Part shown: positions 24,517-37,055 of the stretch, piece after piece
Position numbering within the stretch: the stretch's first letter is position 1
Layout: the number at the start of each line of letters is the position of its first letter
Assembly: GCA_000697055.1 (NCBI GenBank)
Contig: JNDT01002264.1
Span: 1-64,000, forward strand
Direction of reading: 5' to 3'
Length of the DNA stretch: 64,000 nt
Source: Saksenaea vasiformis B4078
Taxonomy: Eukaryota; Mucoromycota; Mucoromycetes; Mucorales; Saksenaeaceae
Program-made: the position numbers and the translations under genes
The notes under the pieces: model-generated
What the model saw: the letters and a program-made list of their open reading frames with translations, nothing else
Databases searched by the model: none
Told to the model about the DNA's origin: nothing

Positions 24517-26172
24517 ATGGAGCAACCATTATCGCCCGACAGCCCCCAATTCAAGACCATTTCTGCTTTAAATATCATATATGAAGCCGGTAATTTCTCA
24601 AAGGTTGTGATTTGCGATCTCATTTTCTGATTTAGGTGTTGACAAGGAAAGCAGAGCTGTATTGGTGTTAAGCGCTTGCAATTTACCAGACCCAGAATTT
24701 ACGGACTATGACTTAATTTTGGCGTAAGTGTGCGTATGGTTATGGTTATGAGGTGTGAGTTTGTATGTATGCGAGTGGGACAGCAGTTTATGGTGGTCCC
24801 TGAAATATGACTGATTAAACCTCCGTGAACCTTAGTTACCTCCTAGCGCGACTGTACGTATCCTGTGAACTTTAGGAAAGATAAGATCTGATTATGACAA
24901 TAGGGATGAATTTGTTGAGAGCGATTACGTCCTGGTGTTCCTTTCTTCACCAGCATTCTATCGTCCACCATGGCTCTGGTTATTGCAAGCTTATCGCGCC
25001 CTGGATCGCAGGTAAGAAGCAGGAAGAAAGAAAAAAGAAAAGGACTACAAACCTAACCTGTTACATGGCTCAGATACAAAAAGAACTTGAAGGCTCTCTA
25101 TGTTGTACATTTGGCTTTCAGCTACCGCCTTATTTTTGAACTTGCGAACAAGATCATCAGCCCAAAATTCGCCAGCAAATTGCACTATTTATCGGATCTA
25201 GAAGAGCTGGATGACATTATCAGTCTATCGCAGTTAAACATCCCACAGCCTGTTGTTGACTATGAATTACAGTTGTCAAGGGCAAAACCCGTTCGCCGAG
25301 CATCTCAATCAGCTGTTAGGACACAACAAGAACCAAAAGCAATGTCTCTGGCATTTGGAAGGAGGCTAGAAGATCTCGCGGCGATAGACCAATTTCGGGC
25401 AGATACGTCCCAACAGACCTATATTCCCGGTGTGGTACGACAATTAGTAGAGCATTTAAAAAAGGAGGGTACGTCATATCTAGTCTAGCTTTTCATAGAA
25501 ATTTACGGGTTGGTTTTAGGGTTGGATCAACCTGGCATTTTTCGAAAATCACCTGCCAGCACACAGCTATACCAAGTCAAGAAAGAATTGGATCAAGGTG
25601 CGATACATGTAATAAAAGAAAAAGGAAGAGTTAACTTAAACCAAATTTAGGCTTGGACGTGAAACTTGAAGAACACGATATAAACGTTTCTGCGTCATTA
25701 CTCAAAGTGTTTCTTCGTGAACTTCCTGAACCATTGATATCATCGGATTTCGTTCAAGAATTGGGCAATCTTACAGGTAGACTACTTTTTCAAGTTCGCC
25801 GGTTTGATTAACAGGACGATAGGAACAACCACATATACTGATGACCTCATTAATCGAGTCCGGTCGAAGCTCGATGATGCGCATCAACCTCTTCGTGTTG
25901 CACTTTTAAGCTATCTTTTTGATTTCCTTGGACAAGTAGCTGGACACTCCGAGGTCAATTTGATGACAGCTCATAACTTGGCTATTGTATTTTCTCCTGC
26001 TCTTGTCCGCGATGCCTCGATGCCACCTGCCACTGGTTACGGTCCAGTAGTAACTTCGCTATCTCAAGATACTCTGGCAACTGCAACTGAACGTGTTAGA
26101 CAGATGAATGAAGAGATGGGGCTAGTACGCATGCTAATCATTGAACGAGAACGGATCTTTTCGCGCGTATAA
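24517..26172 (+). CDS. CRAL-TRIO(Sec14-like)-RhoGAP protein, 411 aa
   Basis: Eight exons: 24517-24589, 24636-24723, 24836-24853, 24904-25011, 25074-25468, 25520-25597, 25651-25776, 25823-26172. Residues 1-200 resemble the divergent CRAL-TRIO/BCH fold found in p50RhoGAP/ARHGAP1 proteins (YVLVFLSSPAFYRPPWLWLL, KALYVVHLAFSYRLIF, ISPKFASKLHYLSDLEEL). The RhoGAP domain follows. Its arginine finger is in GIFRKSPAS, then LKVFLRELPEPLI, and MTAHNLAIVFSPALVR near the end. It should accelerate GTP hydrolysis on Rho/Cdc42-type GTPases. Exon 3 is only 18 nt (ends ...GCGCGACT), chosen because it alone joins TYR-LEU-LEU-ALA-ARG-LEU to ASP-GLU-PHE in frame. Acceptor GATAG at 25821-25822 is preferred over a nearer AG that would bring a stop. 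Confidence 0.88.
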
Positions 26173-26453
26173 CAGTGCAATCTTTATTTAGTACCATGTC
26201 TGTATATCTATCAACTTGAATATCTTATGCTTTAAAAAGTCAATAACGATCAGCAGTATGAAATGCGGAAGGAATCTGCATGGGCCCATTCTTCTGATTA
26301 TACCCATCTAGATTTGTATGAGAGAGGTAATATTGTCCTAGATGCAGCGGTCTTTCAGATACCAAGGGCTATGACAAAAATAGTTTATGCTTGCTTAGAA
26401 TTAAAAATATACATTTTTTTTTGGATGATGCATTTGGTGTAGTCAGTATCACA
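26173..26453. terminator. Convergent 3' flanks of RhoGAP and RPC8 genes
   Basis: The two stop codons are 281 bp apart and the genes converge here, so both transcripts must end within or just past this gap. No single polyadenylation signal can be assigned with confidence. Confidence 0.35.
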
Positions 26454-27353
26454 CTAAGCACCCCACCATGAAAGTAGACCCAGACCATCTTCTTGAATGG
26501 TACACTGAGGAGGAAAATGATTAGTAGACGATCGATAGCTTTTGATGACTTACTGTTAATGAATATGGTGATATCTTCGTGGAATTCGCAGCAAGATCAT
26601 TGCTTGCTAATGTATCTGCAATGGAATGTCGTCGATGGCCGGCTGGAGGATGTGTTGTTGGTGTTGTGTCTGTGAATACTTCACGTAAAACTCGAAATCG
26701 GATCGGCTCCTCAATATCCATGTACATTTTTTCGCCATCGTAATTCCACACCCATACTTGTTCTGCTGGATCACTAATTTCTTGATTACCAAAAAGAAAC
26801 AATGGTGTTTTCTGTTTGCTTACAATTCGGAACCTGCCTGAAGTGCTATACCAGGAATATGAATATCATCGAAAAATCCCATCGTCACTGAAAACAAACA
26901 CCTTTCAGTACCCTTATACTCTATCTCTCCTATTTACCTCGAACACCTTTGGGAGAGCAACTTTTAATTTTACCCGTCAAAACCTCACCGACAAACGGTC
27001 GGAAAACGACGAGTCGAAAAGTGACTACGGATGCGATTCAGTTTTGGCTGATGCAAACAGATCTCTCTCTCAAGTACCTTTCATGTAACTGCATCCATCG
27101 CCATATAGAATGAGACCTTCGGACGTTTTCAATATATCAAATACGCAAATACACAGGCCAACTTCTTGCACCACCTATCGCAAAACAAGCTAGGTGTTCG
27201 ATCGGAAGTCATTCCCAAAGGACTTTTGTTCTGCGTTCTTACTTTGTTGGCAAATTTGTGATTTAGGACATCGACAATGGCGTCTTTATCATCTTTTCTG
27301 AAATCATTCGGTACAATTTTAACCGTGTCTTCCAGCTCGGTAAGGACAAACAT
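26454..27353 (-). CDS. RPC25: RNA polymerase III subunit RPC8 (Rpc25), 209 aa
   Basis: Six exons: complement(26454-26504, 26554-26773, 26824-26887, 26938-27024, 27078-27174, 27243-27353). The start [18 protein letters not shown] and [19 protein letters not shown] form the Rpb7-like N-terminal (SHS2) domain. [20 protein letters not shown] and [13 protein letters not shown] begin the OB fold, followed by [21 protein letters not shown]. The C-terminus [10 protein letters not shown] matches the conserved end of Rpc25. The partner is RPC9 (Rpc17), with which it forms the Pol III stalk used in initiation. A Pro/His-rich stretch with [13 protein letters not shown] is inserted near residue 160. All introns are about 50 nt with GT-AG ends. 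Confidence 0.93.
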
Positions 27354-27766
27354 GCAGTAGATATAATATAATAATGGTAAAGACAAACAAAGGGCGGTAC
27401 TTCAAAACGTTGATCAAACCTTTGTGACGTTTTCATCCGTCCTCGCTGCCCGACACTTTTTCCTCTCCGGAAGCAGTTTTCTTTCGCGTCGATACACCAT
27501 GGAAATGGTTTATGTTGGGTAGAAATTATAAATCAATTATTATCCTTACGTGCATAATATCTTGCATGTAGGTTAAGGTGTACTGAGCCAGACAGTTGTG
27601 ACGACAAATACGATAGAATTACCATATAACCTGGTATATGAACTTGATCAGATGTTATGTGATTGTATTCTTCCCTTAAGGTTTATATATTGACTTCATA
27701 GATAGCGTGAACAAATGCTTTAATGAGGATAGATTGTGTTTTTTTAACAAAAGAACGGTAGGTAAC
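27354..27766. other. Intergenic gap between RPC8 start and tricalbin stop
   Basis: This is the RPC8 promoter side (413 bp). I see no gene or clear element in it. Confidence 0.4.
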
Positions 27767-30700
27767 CTATTTCATCCCGAAGAGGCCACCGAGGCGACTG
27801 GACGTGTCTGATTCATGGATCAGTTCCAGACGTACGTGGACTTCACCTGTGCCTTCGGGTGTAAGCGGCAACCAACCCTCAAACATTTTCTGATCCTGGA
27901 GAACTTTCCAGACGTCAAGATAGGCATCACCAATGTCGACGTCGTTTATCTTGTTGTAGTCTTTGACTTTGATCTCCAATGTCGCACGTCCGGCGCCAAT
28001 CTTGGTGGTGAACGATTCATCCCTTAAAGAAAAGTTAACTTGCCAATCCTTGGGAATATTTAATCCTTACCATGAAGGAGTCAGAGTCTTTTTGATATGG
28101 CGTGTCTTGTGAAGGACCTTGCTACCAAGACGCACACGGGCATAGGGATCGCTAAATCCGCTACGGTCCATTGCCTTCAGATTTCTTGCTCCAATTAGAG
28201 TAACTTGAACCATGCCTCCACCGATGCTATCATCTGTGCAGATCATGTAAGTATGGAAGCCCTGTTTCTTCTTCCTTCTTTCTTACCGGTACTCTGCAAT
28301 GCAGAGCTTCTGGATGATTCGACACTCCGACGGTCGATTGTGGAGGAATGCGTTGGTTCTGGCGTATCTGGTACGGTTTGTGTAGTTGTTACGGTTGTAG
28401 TACTGGTATAATGATGCTCCTCAGTCTTCTCTTTCTTGTGGAACATGCTCATTTGACGGAAGCCGCTGCCGATACCATTGCCTATAGCAGACACACCGCC
28501 TCCAATGGCATGCACACCACCACCAATAACTGACACACCACCACCGATGACCTTGCCGCCTGCACCGATAACCTTGCCGCCTGCGCCGAAACCAGCACCA
28601 ACAACTTCTTTACCGACATGGAATGCTGTCCCTGGAGCATGTGTGAACACTCTCGTTGTGGCAGAGAAAAGCGATGTGTTGGTGCGTTTGCGAGCAAGCA
28701 GCTGGGGCTGCCAAAGAAGTCGCACGCGCAGTGTGGATCCTTCTTGGATCGGAACTTCAACATCCTTTGCTGCAAAGCTTTCTAGACTGTCGCTTGAGAA
28801 TGGAATCTCACATGTTCCTAGAAGAGTATCTTTGCCGATTTGATCCCAGTCATAGATTTCGGCTCTCAGGCTCGCTTCGCCACGTTTGTGCTACAGATCG
28901 GGAATTTAGAACTTTGATGCTCTTCTCTTTCTGTGCTTACCACAGGGACGGTGAATTTCTCGTCTTTAAACACTGGGTTCAGATCCTTCTTATGCACAGC
29001 CGTCTTATGTATCTTGGCATCGTTCATGAAGAACACAACGTAAGGGTCACTCGTACCCGATCGGTCGGCGGCAGGCAAGTTGTTGGCCCTCAAGGCGGTC
29101 ACAGTCAGGTTGCCCTGATCTAATTCATAAACAATGAGCTGCATTTGAATAATATTTTACTTGTGCCTTACTTTCTAAGCTCTCGCTTGGGTCCAGCTTA
29201 AACTTGACGACAGGCATAAACTTGAAACTCAAATGAACAGTCGCACCGTCGCCATTGAGAAGCTGATACTCCTTCTCGGGGCTTTCCTCGCCTTCATTGT
29301 TTTGGATCTGTCTCACAATGTCTCTTACAGAGCCCTTCCAGTATCCCAAGTTGGAATCGTCCTTATCGTCCTTGACTGGCTTAACACGCACGATCACGGA
29401 GGAGAAATCAAGTTCCTTGACAAATGCGTCACCTGTTTCGTTGAACGGTAAATCGAGACCCTTGGCTTGAACAGTGCGGTACTGCGGGTCATTGGAATCC
29501 ACAAGAATATCGGCAGTGACCTTTACTCGTTCAGGAAGCTTCACTCTGTGAATGGTAACCGAAAGAACACCTGATTCGTAGGCAAGCAGATCAATCTTCT
29601 TGTCCTCGGTGTACTTGATAACTTCTCCATGTAACTCGTTCTCAGGGAGTTCAGGGATCTCCTCTTCCTTCTCTTCTTTAGTCTCGGTCTGAGTGGTCTC
29701 CTCGGTTTGAGCTGGTGTTTCCGTTTCGCGTGGCTTCTCGCTATTCTCGGTCGTTTCCTTTTTCTCGTTTTCCGCAGGCTTCTTCGGGAGAGCCATGGTA
29801 GGAATGAAGGATGCTGCATAATGAAGTACACCTTTACCCTTTTTGTGATCGCTACTCTTCAGCTCCACATGTCTAGCACGAACATGAGCTTTCTATCCAC
29901 AGAAAATGAGAAGAAGTTTTTTGTTTACCTCTCTAGTGGTTCAAGGGCTTCATAAACCGTTTGATTCGCCTCAGTGGTTACTTCTTTCACGATGTCCTTC
30001 AAGATAAATTCTGCAATGCCGAGAGTCTTGTCTTTGGAGATATCATTGTAGTCCATCACTTCAAGGACCAAATCTTCGCGCATAGAGTGTACAGGTACAT
30101 ACAGCACCGAGTTCCACTCGGGATCAAGATTGTCGTTCACATAGTCTGTCTGTCCACGCACCTGCATGCCTGACAAAACACGCACATAAGGGTCGGATTT
30201 TCCACCAGTCAACGCCTCAACGTTCTTGAGGTCCTTGGCGCCGAAGAAGTGGAGACGCACAATACCAATTGGTTCGCCTAAACGAAAACCTTATGTTCAG
30301 CAACAACAACAACAAAGAAAAAGAGTGTTGCACAAAACTTACGGTAGGCTCCGCGACCTAAAGTTTCGGTATATCCAATCATCGGCACTGGCTTCCAGAC
30401 AGAAGACAAATGAATCTTGCCCACACCATCTTTTAAGGTCCACCAATCAATGCCTTGAGTCGCCTCTTCCTCCATCGTGACCAGGCTTGATTTCCATCGA
30501 CCAAGCACCTCATCATCTGAGAATTCTTTGTTGTTCATAATAATCACATTCAAATCCAGCTTGGTCTTGTCAGCCACAAAGACTTCAAAGTACTTGTCCC
30601 AACGAGGGTTGACACTTCGCTTGAATGTCTTTGTGCGGAGTTTTTCAACGCCATTCACCCTGACCAACGCATATGCATCGATATCGGAACCGCCCACGCC

Positions 30701-32814
30701 AGGGATGGGAAGGTTGAATCCACTCTTCTTCGCATCTCCTCCAAGTCCCTTGCACTCATGAACGTTGAAGCGCAATACGCCACTGTCTGTAGCACGTTCA
30801 GGACAGTGCAACCCTTACTTTGTTTACTTACTCGATTCGGCTGGTGGAACGATCGTGCCATCTTCTTGTTTTTCTGCGCGAGCCACGGGGAAGTAGCGCA
30901 TGTCACATTTAAGCTCTCCAACAGGTTTTCCATTTCTCAGGACAACAAGGTTTCTAAAAGCAGAGGCTTAGCAACCTTCCAAGTCTATGGGTAGAATACA
31001 CTTACAGGCCTTCCACGATATTGTTGGATTCGGAAATCTCTTTCAGCTCGAAAACAGCAACACCCACATCAGAGTCTTTACGTCCAGTGTTGCGGTCCAT
31101 CAACTGAAGACACAGCATGTCATTTAGGTTATTGATCAAAAGGAAATGCGTCTCGTCCCATTTAGGGTTGGATGTGTTTTCGTGGGCGGATGTACGACCC
31201 AACTCTGGGTTACGTATATCCCCAACGTGAAACGTAACATAAGGATCCAAACTACCAAATACATCGTTGCTCTTGAGATTGGCACCGGAGTGTATCGTTA
31301 ACGCCAGAACGCCGTTGGCAGAATCTATACACATACAAACAAAAGGTGGTTTACTTCATGACACTTTTTTTTTGGGTGACGAGGCATGAAATTTACCCAA
31401 ATCAGGGATGGTACCAGCCATCATACCGGCCACATCAACAGTATATACGTTGGGTGCATACATCATCGGGCCCAATGTTGCGTGGACCTGTTCTTGGACA
31501 AACGTCTGCAATCCAGGGATCTAATAGACGACGAGTGTAAGATACATCGACAAACATACAATAACGCGCCTACATTGTTGATATCAAATCCAAAGGTTTC
31601 ACCGCCGACGGGTTTAAGAGAATAATCAAAGTGGGGCTTTTCAAGGAACGAAGCCTCAACAGTCTTAACGTGTGGGAACTCGCTGATCAACTTGAACTTG
31701 AGACGAAGTGTACCACTGAAAGCAATATCTTCCAGCAACACAGGCATGCCTGCGCCAATCATACCCTTACCCACACGGATGGTAAGGATAATTTTAGGGT
31801 TGACTTTGCTTTGGAGGTCACGTTGCGAAAGATCAAGCACATCGTTAGGAATGAACGATAACTTCCAGTCCATGCACTAAGAAAAACGAGCTTGTCAGAC
31901 CTGTTGTTTCCAAAAAAGGAAAATCGACCTACCACCACATTTGGTTCGGTTCTTGGATAAGTCTTGATACCATCGATGCGAGGAGCCTTTGTGCCCAATG
32001 TGAATGTGGTAAGACGAATAGAATCCAAGAAGCTTGGGGTGCTTTCAATCAGGATGGCATCAGCAGTACCAATGATCTGCTCAGAGAGGACCGGTTCATA
32101 GATCAGCCAGAACCGAGACAAAAAGTGGTTAATCCAACCCGCAGACTCGATATCCGTTTCCAGTTTGTTAGTCATTAGTTCACGTTGCACATCGTCCCGA
32201 ACATTACGTCGGAGCCTTCGGATCGAAGTTTGGTAATACGTAGCTGGGAAAAAAGGGGAGTTTTAGGCGGTTTTTCGAAAAAAAGGAAAAAAAGCCAAAA
32301 ACTGCTTACCCAAAAAAGCGCAAACCACCAAGCAGGCCATCAACCCACCACCAAGGCGTGTCAATAGCCAGGTAAACACCACGGCGAATAAAAGAGCAGC
32401 GGTATTGTGGTACCATTCACCATAATAAGCTTCACTCAAAAACTGGCTAACGAGATCCTCCTTGTATTGGGGGTGGGAACTTTTATACAACTCAACCAAC
32501 GCGTCTGTGCCAAACTTGTTGGATAAGGCTTCCATGTGCTCTTCGTTCCCTGGATTTGGTAACTGTGAGAATGCTGTCCATCCCACGCTATTCAGGTTAG
32601 AAAGGCTTGCGGGTGATCCTTCTGAGTAACTGCCAGGGATTCTTTTTGACTCCTCATGCGCTGTCACACTCGCTGCTATCTCTACCGTTTCCGTGTTATG
32701 GTCATTGATTTTATCGGTATGGAGAGAAGCCGTCTCGCTTTTATGTTCTACGGCACCATTTGTTACAACAGGAGTAATTTGTTCAGTAGGGGTCGGCGTT
32801 GAAGGTTCGGCCAT
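27767..32814 (-). CDS. Tricalbin / extended-synaptotagmin-like ER-plasma membrane tether, 1459 aa
   Basis: Thirteen exons: complement(27767-28022, 28071-28233, 28287-28890, 28941-29119, 29172-29872, 29929-30277, 30343-30786, 30832-30953, 31006-31324, 31397-31520, 31574-31876, 31933-32243, 32310-32814). A cytosolic N-terminus is followed by a hydrophobic hairpin (about residues 140-170) that would anchor it in the ER. Next is the lipid-transfer SMP domain (about 175-400, RFWLIYEPVLSEQIIGTADAI). At least five clear C2 domains follow (FGSLDPYVTF, GGSDIDAYALVRV, GGKSDPYVRV, GTSDPYVVFF, GFSDPYARV), plus a degenerate one near residue 950. An acidic Glu/Thr-rich linker and a Gly-rich repeat (about 1217-1263) separate C2 blocks. 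Known tricalbins tether ER to plasma membrane and move lipids in response to calcium. The acceptors chosen at 29873 and 29120 are the only ones keeping the frame. Confidence 0.92.
28461..28602 (-). repeat. Glycine-rich seven-residue repeat inside the tricalbin
   Basis: Four to five tandem 7-residue units of the type GKVIGxG, VSVIGGG, VHAIGGG, VSAIGNG lie between the fifth and sixth C2 domains. The DNA units are 21 nt and still similar, pointing to tandem duplication. Alternating small and branched hydrophobic residues suggest a flexible or weakly membrane-seeking linker (inference). Confidence 0.75.
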
Positions 32815-35468
32815 AAGGGAGCAAAGAAGGTAGAGAAACGGAAAGAAAGAGGAAACATGGAAATTGGAATTGATACTTTAGGTATTCTAAGGACACAACA
32901 CCACTGAGGCTAAATTTTGGTACCTTTTTCGGGCACCACAAGAAGATATGGGAAATCATTTTTGGGTTTGAATCGGCGTAAGGAACAGAACAATTTGGCG
33001 TATGGATTCCATCCAGGATTTTTACGCTCAGGTCAACTTACGCTTCCCACGTTCATGGTATGCGGCTTAGCATCCTTCTGAGTGTCCCATCCGCTTCGAT
33101 GAGATACTACAAGTCTGCATTTACGAACAACCTACGTTTTCAGCCCGTATCGTGAATACCACGTGTTACGCTCGCATTTTTGATGAAAGATTTATAGATA
33201 GATTTCAGCGGTGATGAAAAGAAACACTATTGGATCAAAAATAAGTTCTAAATTTGCAGTTAGTTTTGGTGATTCAGCTTCGTTATGAAATGAGCTGATA
33301 AAGATAGCACCTAATAAGGGAGGAGACGTGATAGCAACTTCGAGGTTGACCTTTACAAGCTGAAATAACCTATTGATCCATTGGTAGAAAACATAGGAAT
33401 GATATTTCTGGAGTCTCCTTTTTAACTGCTCTTGTCTTTTCAAGCCATTCGAGTACATTCCTAAATGGCATTCAATTCTACGAGGTTGAATTAAGATCAT
33501 TCCTTAAGATTGTGTCGTCTGTAATGAATATGCATGCCTATGATGACACAAGAATCAGTTCACATACGTGCTGCTAACAATGGATCTTCGAGTCAGTCAT
33601 CAATATATGGATGTTGGCCGTACCTTATGAAAGAGTGTTTCTTTCACCTAGCAGTACAGCCAACTGCAACATCGGATTGGACAAACAAAGCTCTGGGGAA
33701 ATTCAGGACGCATAAGTGGATTCCGTTATAAGTATCACAATTTCATTGTCTAGCTCCTTTTTGTCCCAGAAATCTGGTTCGATGATGGTGTTCCTGACTA
33801 GCTATTTCGCGTTTTGCCATCCTGGCAGAACTCTAAGCTTGTTTAAAGAAGCGAGTAATTAAGGAGAAAGAGGAAGAGACCTTTGGATAAAGGACCGACT
33901 GTTACGACGCGTAAGTAAAATTCAGCTTGACAAAGGATGGTCAAAAAAATCAGTAACTGAATAGTATGTATCCTCGTTCCTATAAAAAAAGAAAACGACT
34001 TTGCTGTTTTAGGTAGTCTCGAGGAATAGCAAGAAAATGTGTTATAAGAGACGCTTGCTTAGACAGCGCTTATGTAAGAAGGTTTATCATAGGAGAAACT
34101 TCATAGAATAAAGCTACTGCAAGAATGTGCATTGTAAAAAAATAACTCCGCAAGAACGCACGCTGCAAAAAGTAAATTACCAAAGGAAATGTGACCAAAA
34201 GTAGATGTTTACATTAGGATTCTAATGAAGCAGAAATGTATGGCAGTAAGACGATGTAAAAGGTAGGTCGCGGAGGTCGAGGTAAGAAGACTTGTGCAGA
34301 AATCGCTGCATGAACATGTATTAGAGGGAACCTTGGATATGTACAGTGGAGGCACGGCGCCAGTGGTACATATGAAATATGGGTGCAGAAACGCACATCG
34401 TATGAGGAGAGATCACATAAGGACTCATTATGGCGATATGTTGACTAGTTTCTCACAGTAATAGGACGTACTACGAGAATTTTTTTCGAAAAGAAAGTTT
34501 CAAAGCTTGAATGACGGAAAGAAATACAGGTGGCAGGAAGATATATCAGGTAATTGTGGCATTGCAACTAGCAATTCATCCCGACTTTCACACTGTCCAT
34601 CTCCATTTGTATTGGACGATACACTGACTGTAGTACAGAGACGCTCGGTTATCTTGGAAGCTTCTCATTGCTGATAGTGGGGCAGTCGCGCAGAATTCTA
34701 TGGCAAACGTAATGACTACAACGGAGGTGGCCATGTGATTGCGAATGCGACAAGTCCATCTTGACTTTGATGCAGGCATTGTCTCCTGGGTCATCAAAGA
34801 GAGAGTGCTTTTGTCGTCCAAGCACGGGGTATACTGAGTGTGGAGGTCAGCAAGCCAATCAGAAGGCAGAAAGTTATTTAATATAACTCTCTTCTGAAAA
34901 ATTCTACAATGCAGCCTAAATACACAGAAATACGCAAGTCATAGCAACATAAATTACTGCGAATGCTTCCTATAAAGTCTATGTTCTGTGATCAAACAAA
35001 TGAAAGGTGTGATAGGTTATTCTCCACCGGGTGGTCACCATGAGGTTACGCCACTTTTCATCAAACGCCGTTCGCAGATCATGTCACACAACGTTGGTAT
35101 GGTATCACTTACCTGCACAGATCCAAAAAAAACAAAGATCGCCGGCACGGGACAATCATAAGGAAAAAAAAAGAGAAATAGGCTATTCCATTCTCTTCTT
35201 TTCTCATTGACAGATCCAATAGCATATCTTTGGTGTAGCATTATTCTGGACGAATGGTAACTAGCATTCGGTCGGACATGAAACTGAAAACGTAGTGGGT
35301 TTTGGACATGAAATCGCTCCTTTTTTGTCTTTGGTAACTTCTTTAGGTTTAAACTAGTTGTACCAACTCAATACACAAGTTGATTCCCGCGGCGGTGATC
35401 TATCGTCTCTTTAAATTTTCTAAAAGTAAAAATGTTTTTAATTCTTCTTCTTCTCGTTTCTGCGCTCT
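32815..35468. other. Long intergenic region between tricalbin and mucin-like gene
   Basis: About 2.65 kb with only short frames. The first 200 bp are the purine-rich 5' flank of the tricalbin gene. No conserved domain, tRNA or repeat with clear ends was seen. Confidence 0.5.
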
Positions 35469-37055
35469 ATGGGTGTACGCTTGTCGATTCCTTGTATCAT
35501 TGTCTGCGTTACATTTATACTGTGCATAAATGATTTTGCAGATGCAGACCTTAGAAAGCCCATCGATGGCTTCTCTGCAGATTTACAGGCTATCAATGCT
35601 AGAATCCTAGTTTCTCGTGCTGCACAATCAGACACGAATACTACAACTGCACATGAAAAAACATCAAGTGAAGCGGCTCATGAGTCTACCACGCCTAGCA
35701 AGCCTTCTACTACTACAATTATTGATTCCACGTCTTCTGATAACCCAAAAGAATCGTCTACCAGGACTACAGCGGAGACTACCACGACCTCAGTTGAGAC
35801 TACCAAAACAATCACCACCTCCGCCGCAGTGACCACCACCAGCCCTCCTACCACGACTACTACTACTGCTGCTAATCGCCCGTCGCCTGAGGCCACTACA
35901 GAACCCACAAAGGATCCGCATCCTCCGCCTCCACCATCCTCTTCGTCGTCTCGCCTGCCACCATCAATTTCTTCTGCACCACCTCCACCGCCTCCTCCTC
36001 CTACAGAACATACTGCTACATCGGAAATCTCACCGGATAAAACCAGAACAGAAAGTAATCTGCCTCCTAACACTCAACCTACAACATTCAATACAGCATC
36101 TCCTGTACAAACGGAACCTAGACAGAACACTGATACTGCATCACCCCAATGGAGCCAATCAATCACTCTGACCTCTGAGGTAACACCAACATCAGCAACA
36201 GTTCAATCACCGACCACCACTCATTCCGTCACAACTGGAGGAGATGCATGTGCTAACGATCCTCTCGCATCCGATAAGCGATGCCCTTCTGGTTACTTCT
36301 GCGTTGCCGCAAGCGGGAAGTGTTTGCAACAATTAAATAACGGTGACGCTTGTGAGGACGATATTCAGTGCAGGTCCCTCATTTGTCAAAACGCGCAATG
36401 TGTACATAAACCGGCACAGCTTGAAGTCGCACCCATCGCAGGCGCCATTGTAGGGTCTTCTATAGGTGTGATAGTTCTCTCAATAGCTTTGATAGCGTGT
36501 GCTCGAAGGATACGGCAGCGAAAAATGTGCCAGTTTCATTTGTTCCACAACGATGACAGCGAAAACGGCGATGTAGGTGCAATCACATCCACGAAAGAGC
36601 AAAACAGACCTTCGTCTGGTATGGATGCCTCAGTCTATGAGGACCATCAATTTTATGGGGACGTGGCACTTGCTGCTCTCTCGCCATCTCCAAGGCCCTC
36701 CGACTTACGCCCCATGTCGCAAGTCTCCAGATGTTCCACACCGGATCCATACAATTCGATGGATGAACCACAGCTAACCGTGTTACCACCATCGCGGGTT
36801 TCGACCCTTGTTCCACGTCAAAGTTGGATGGCAGCTCAAGATTACAATAATAATCTCGCACAATCACCAGAAATTGATGCCTTGAGGCTATCACAACGCT
36901 CCTATGCACACGCTCCACCATTAATACCTTTCCCACCAGCAACGATTGGGGACGCATGGAGTAATGAAGACCGAGTTTCTCTGGCACAACCGTCTTATTA
37001 CAGCGAGGTATCATCTCGAGGGTCATCAACGCATTCTGGTACACATCGACGATAG
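35469..37055 (+). CDS. Mucin-like single-pass membrane protein with two four-cysteine modules, 528 aa
   Basis: One uninterrupted frame. Residues 1-26 look like a signal peptide (MGVRLSIPCIIVCVTFILCI...). Residues 50-255 are a Thr/Ser/Pro-rich stalk with TTTT and PPPPPP runs, likely O-glycosylated. Residues 257-317 hold eight cysteines in two modules that both begin GDAC (GDACANDPLASDKRC...; GDACEDDIQCRSLICQNAQC). A transmembrane helix follows at about 322-345 (AGAIVGSSIGVIVLSIALIA), stopped by ARRIRQRK. A 180-residue cytosolic Ser/Pro-rich tail ends the protein. The layout resembles fungal cell-wall stress sensors (Mid2/WSC type), but the cysteine modules are not a WSC domain. Function as a surface sensor or adhesin is inference; I do not recognise a named family. 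Confidence 0.8.
   Translation: MGVRLSIPCIIVCVTFILCINDFADADLRKPIDGFSADLQAINARILVSRAAQSDTNTTTAHEKTSSEAAHESTTPSKPSTTTIIDSTSSDNPKESSTRTTAETTTTSVETTKTITTSAAVTTTSPPTTTTTTAANRPSPEATTEPTKDPHPPPPPSSSSSRLPPSISSAPPPPPPPPTEHTATSEISPDKTRTESNLPPNTQPTTFNTASPVQTEPRQNTDTASPQWSQSITLTSEVTPTSATVQSPTTTHSVTTGGDACANDPLASDKRCPSGYFCVAASGKCLQQLNNGDACEDDIQCRSLICQNAQCVHKPAQLEVAPIAGAIVGSSIGVIVLSIALIACARRIRQRKMCQFHLFHNDDSENGDVGAITSTKEQNRPSSGMDASVYEDHQFYGDVALAALSPSPRPSDLRPMSQVSRCSTPDPYNSMDEPQLTVLPPSRVSTLVPRQSWMAAQDYNNNLAQSPEIDALRLSQRSYAHAPPLIPFPPATIGDAWSNEDRVSLAQPSYYSEVSSRGSSTHSGTHRR

Noticed and set aside
29099..29172. Very short 22-nt intron in the tricalbin (GTAAAA...GCAG)
   Set aside because: Too short for splicing; a 52-nt intron ending at TTAG (29120) keeps the frame and gives the normal C2 start.
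35678..36073. 131-codon minus-strand Gly/Val-rich frame
   Set aside because: Antisense of the Thr/Pro-rich stalk; composition is a by-product.
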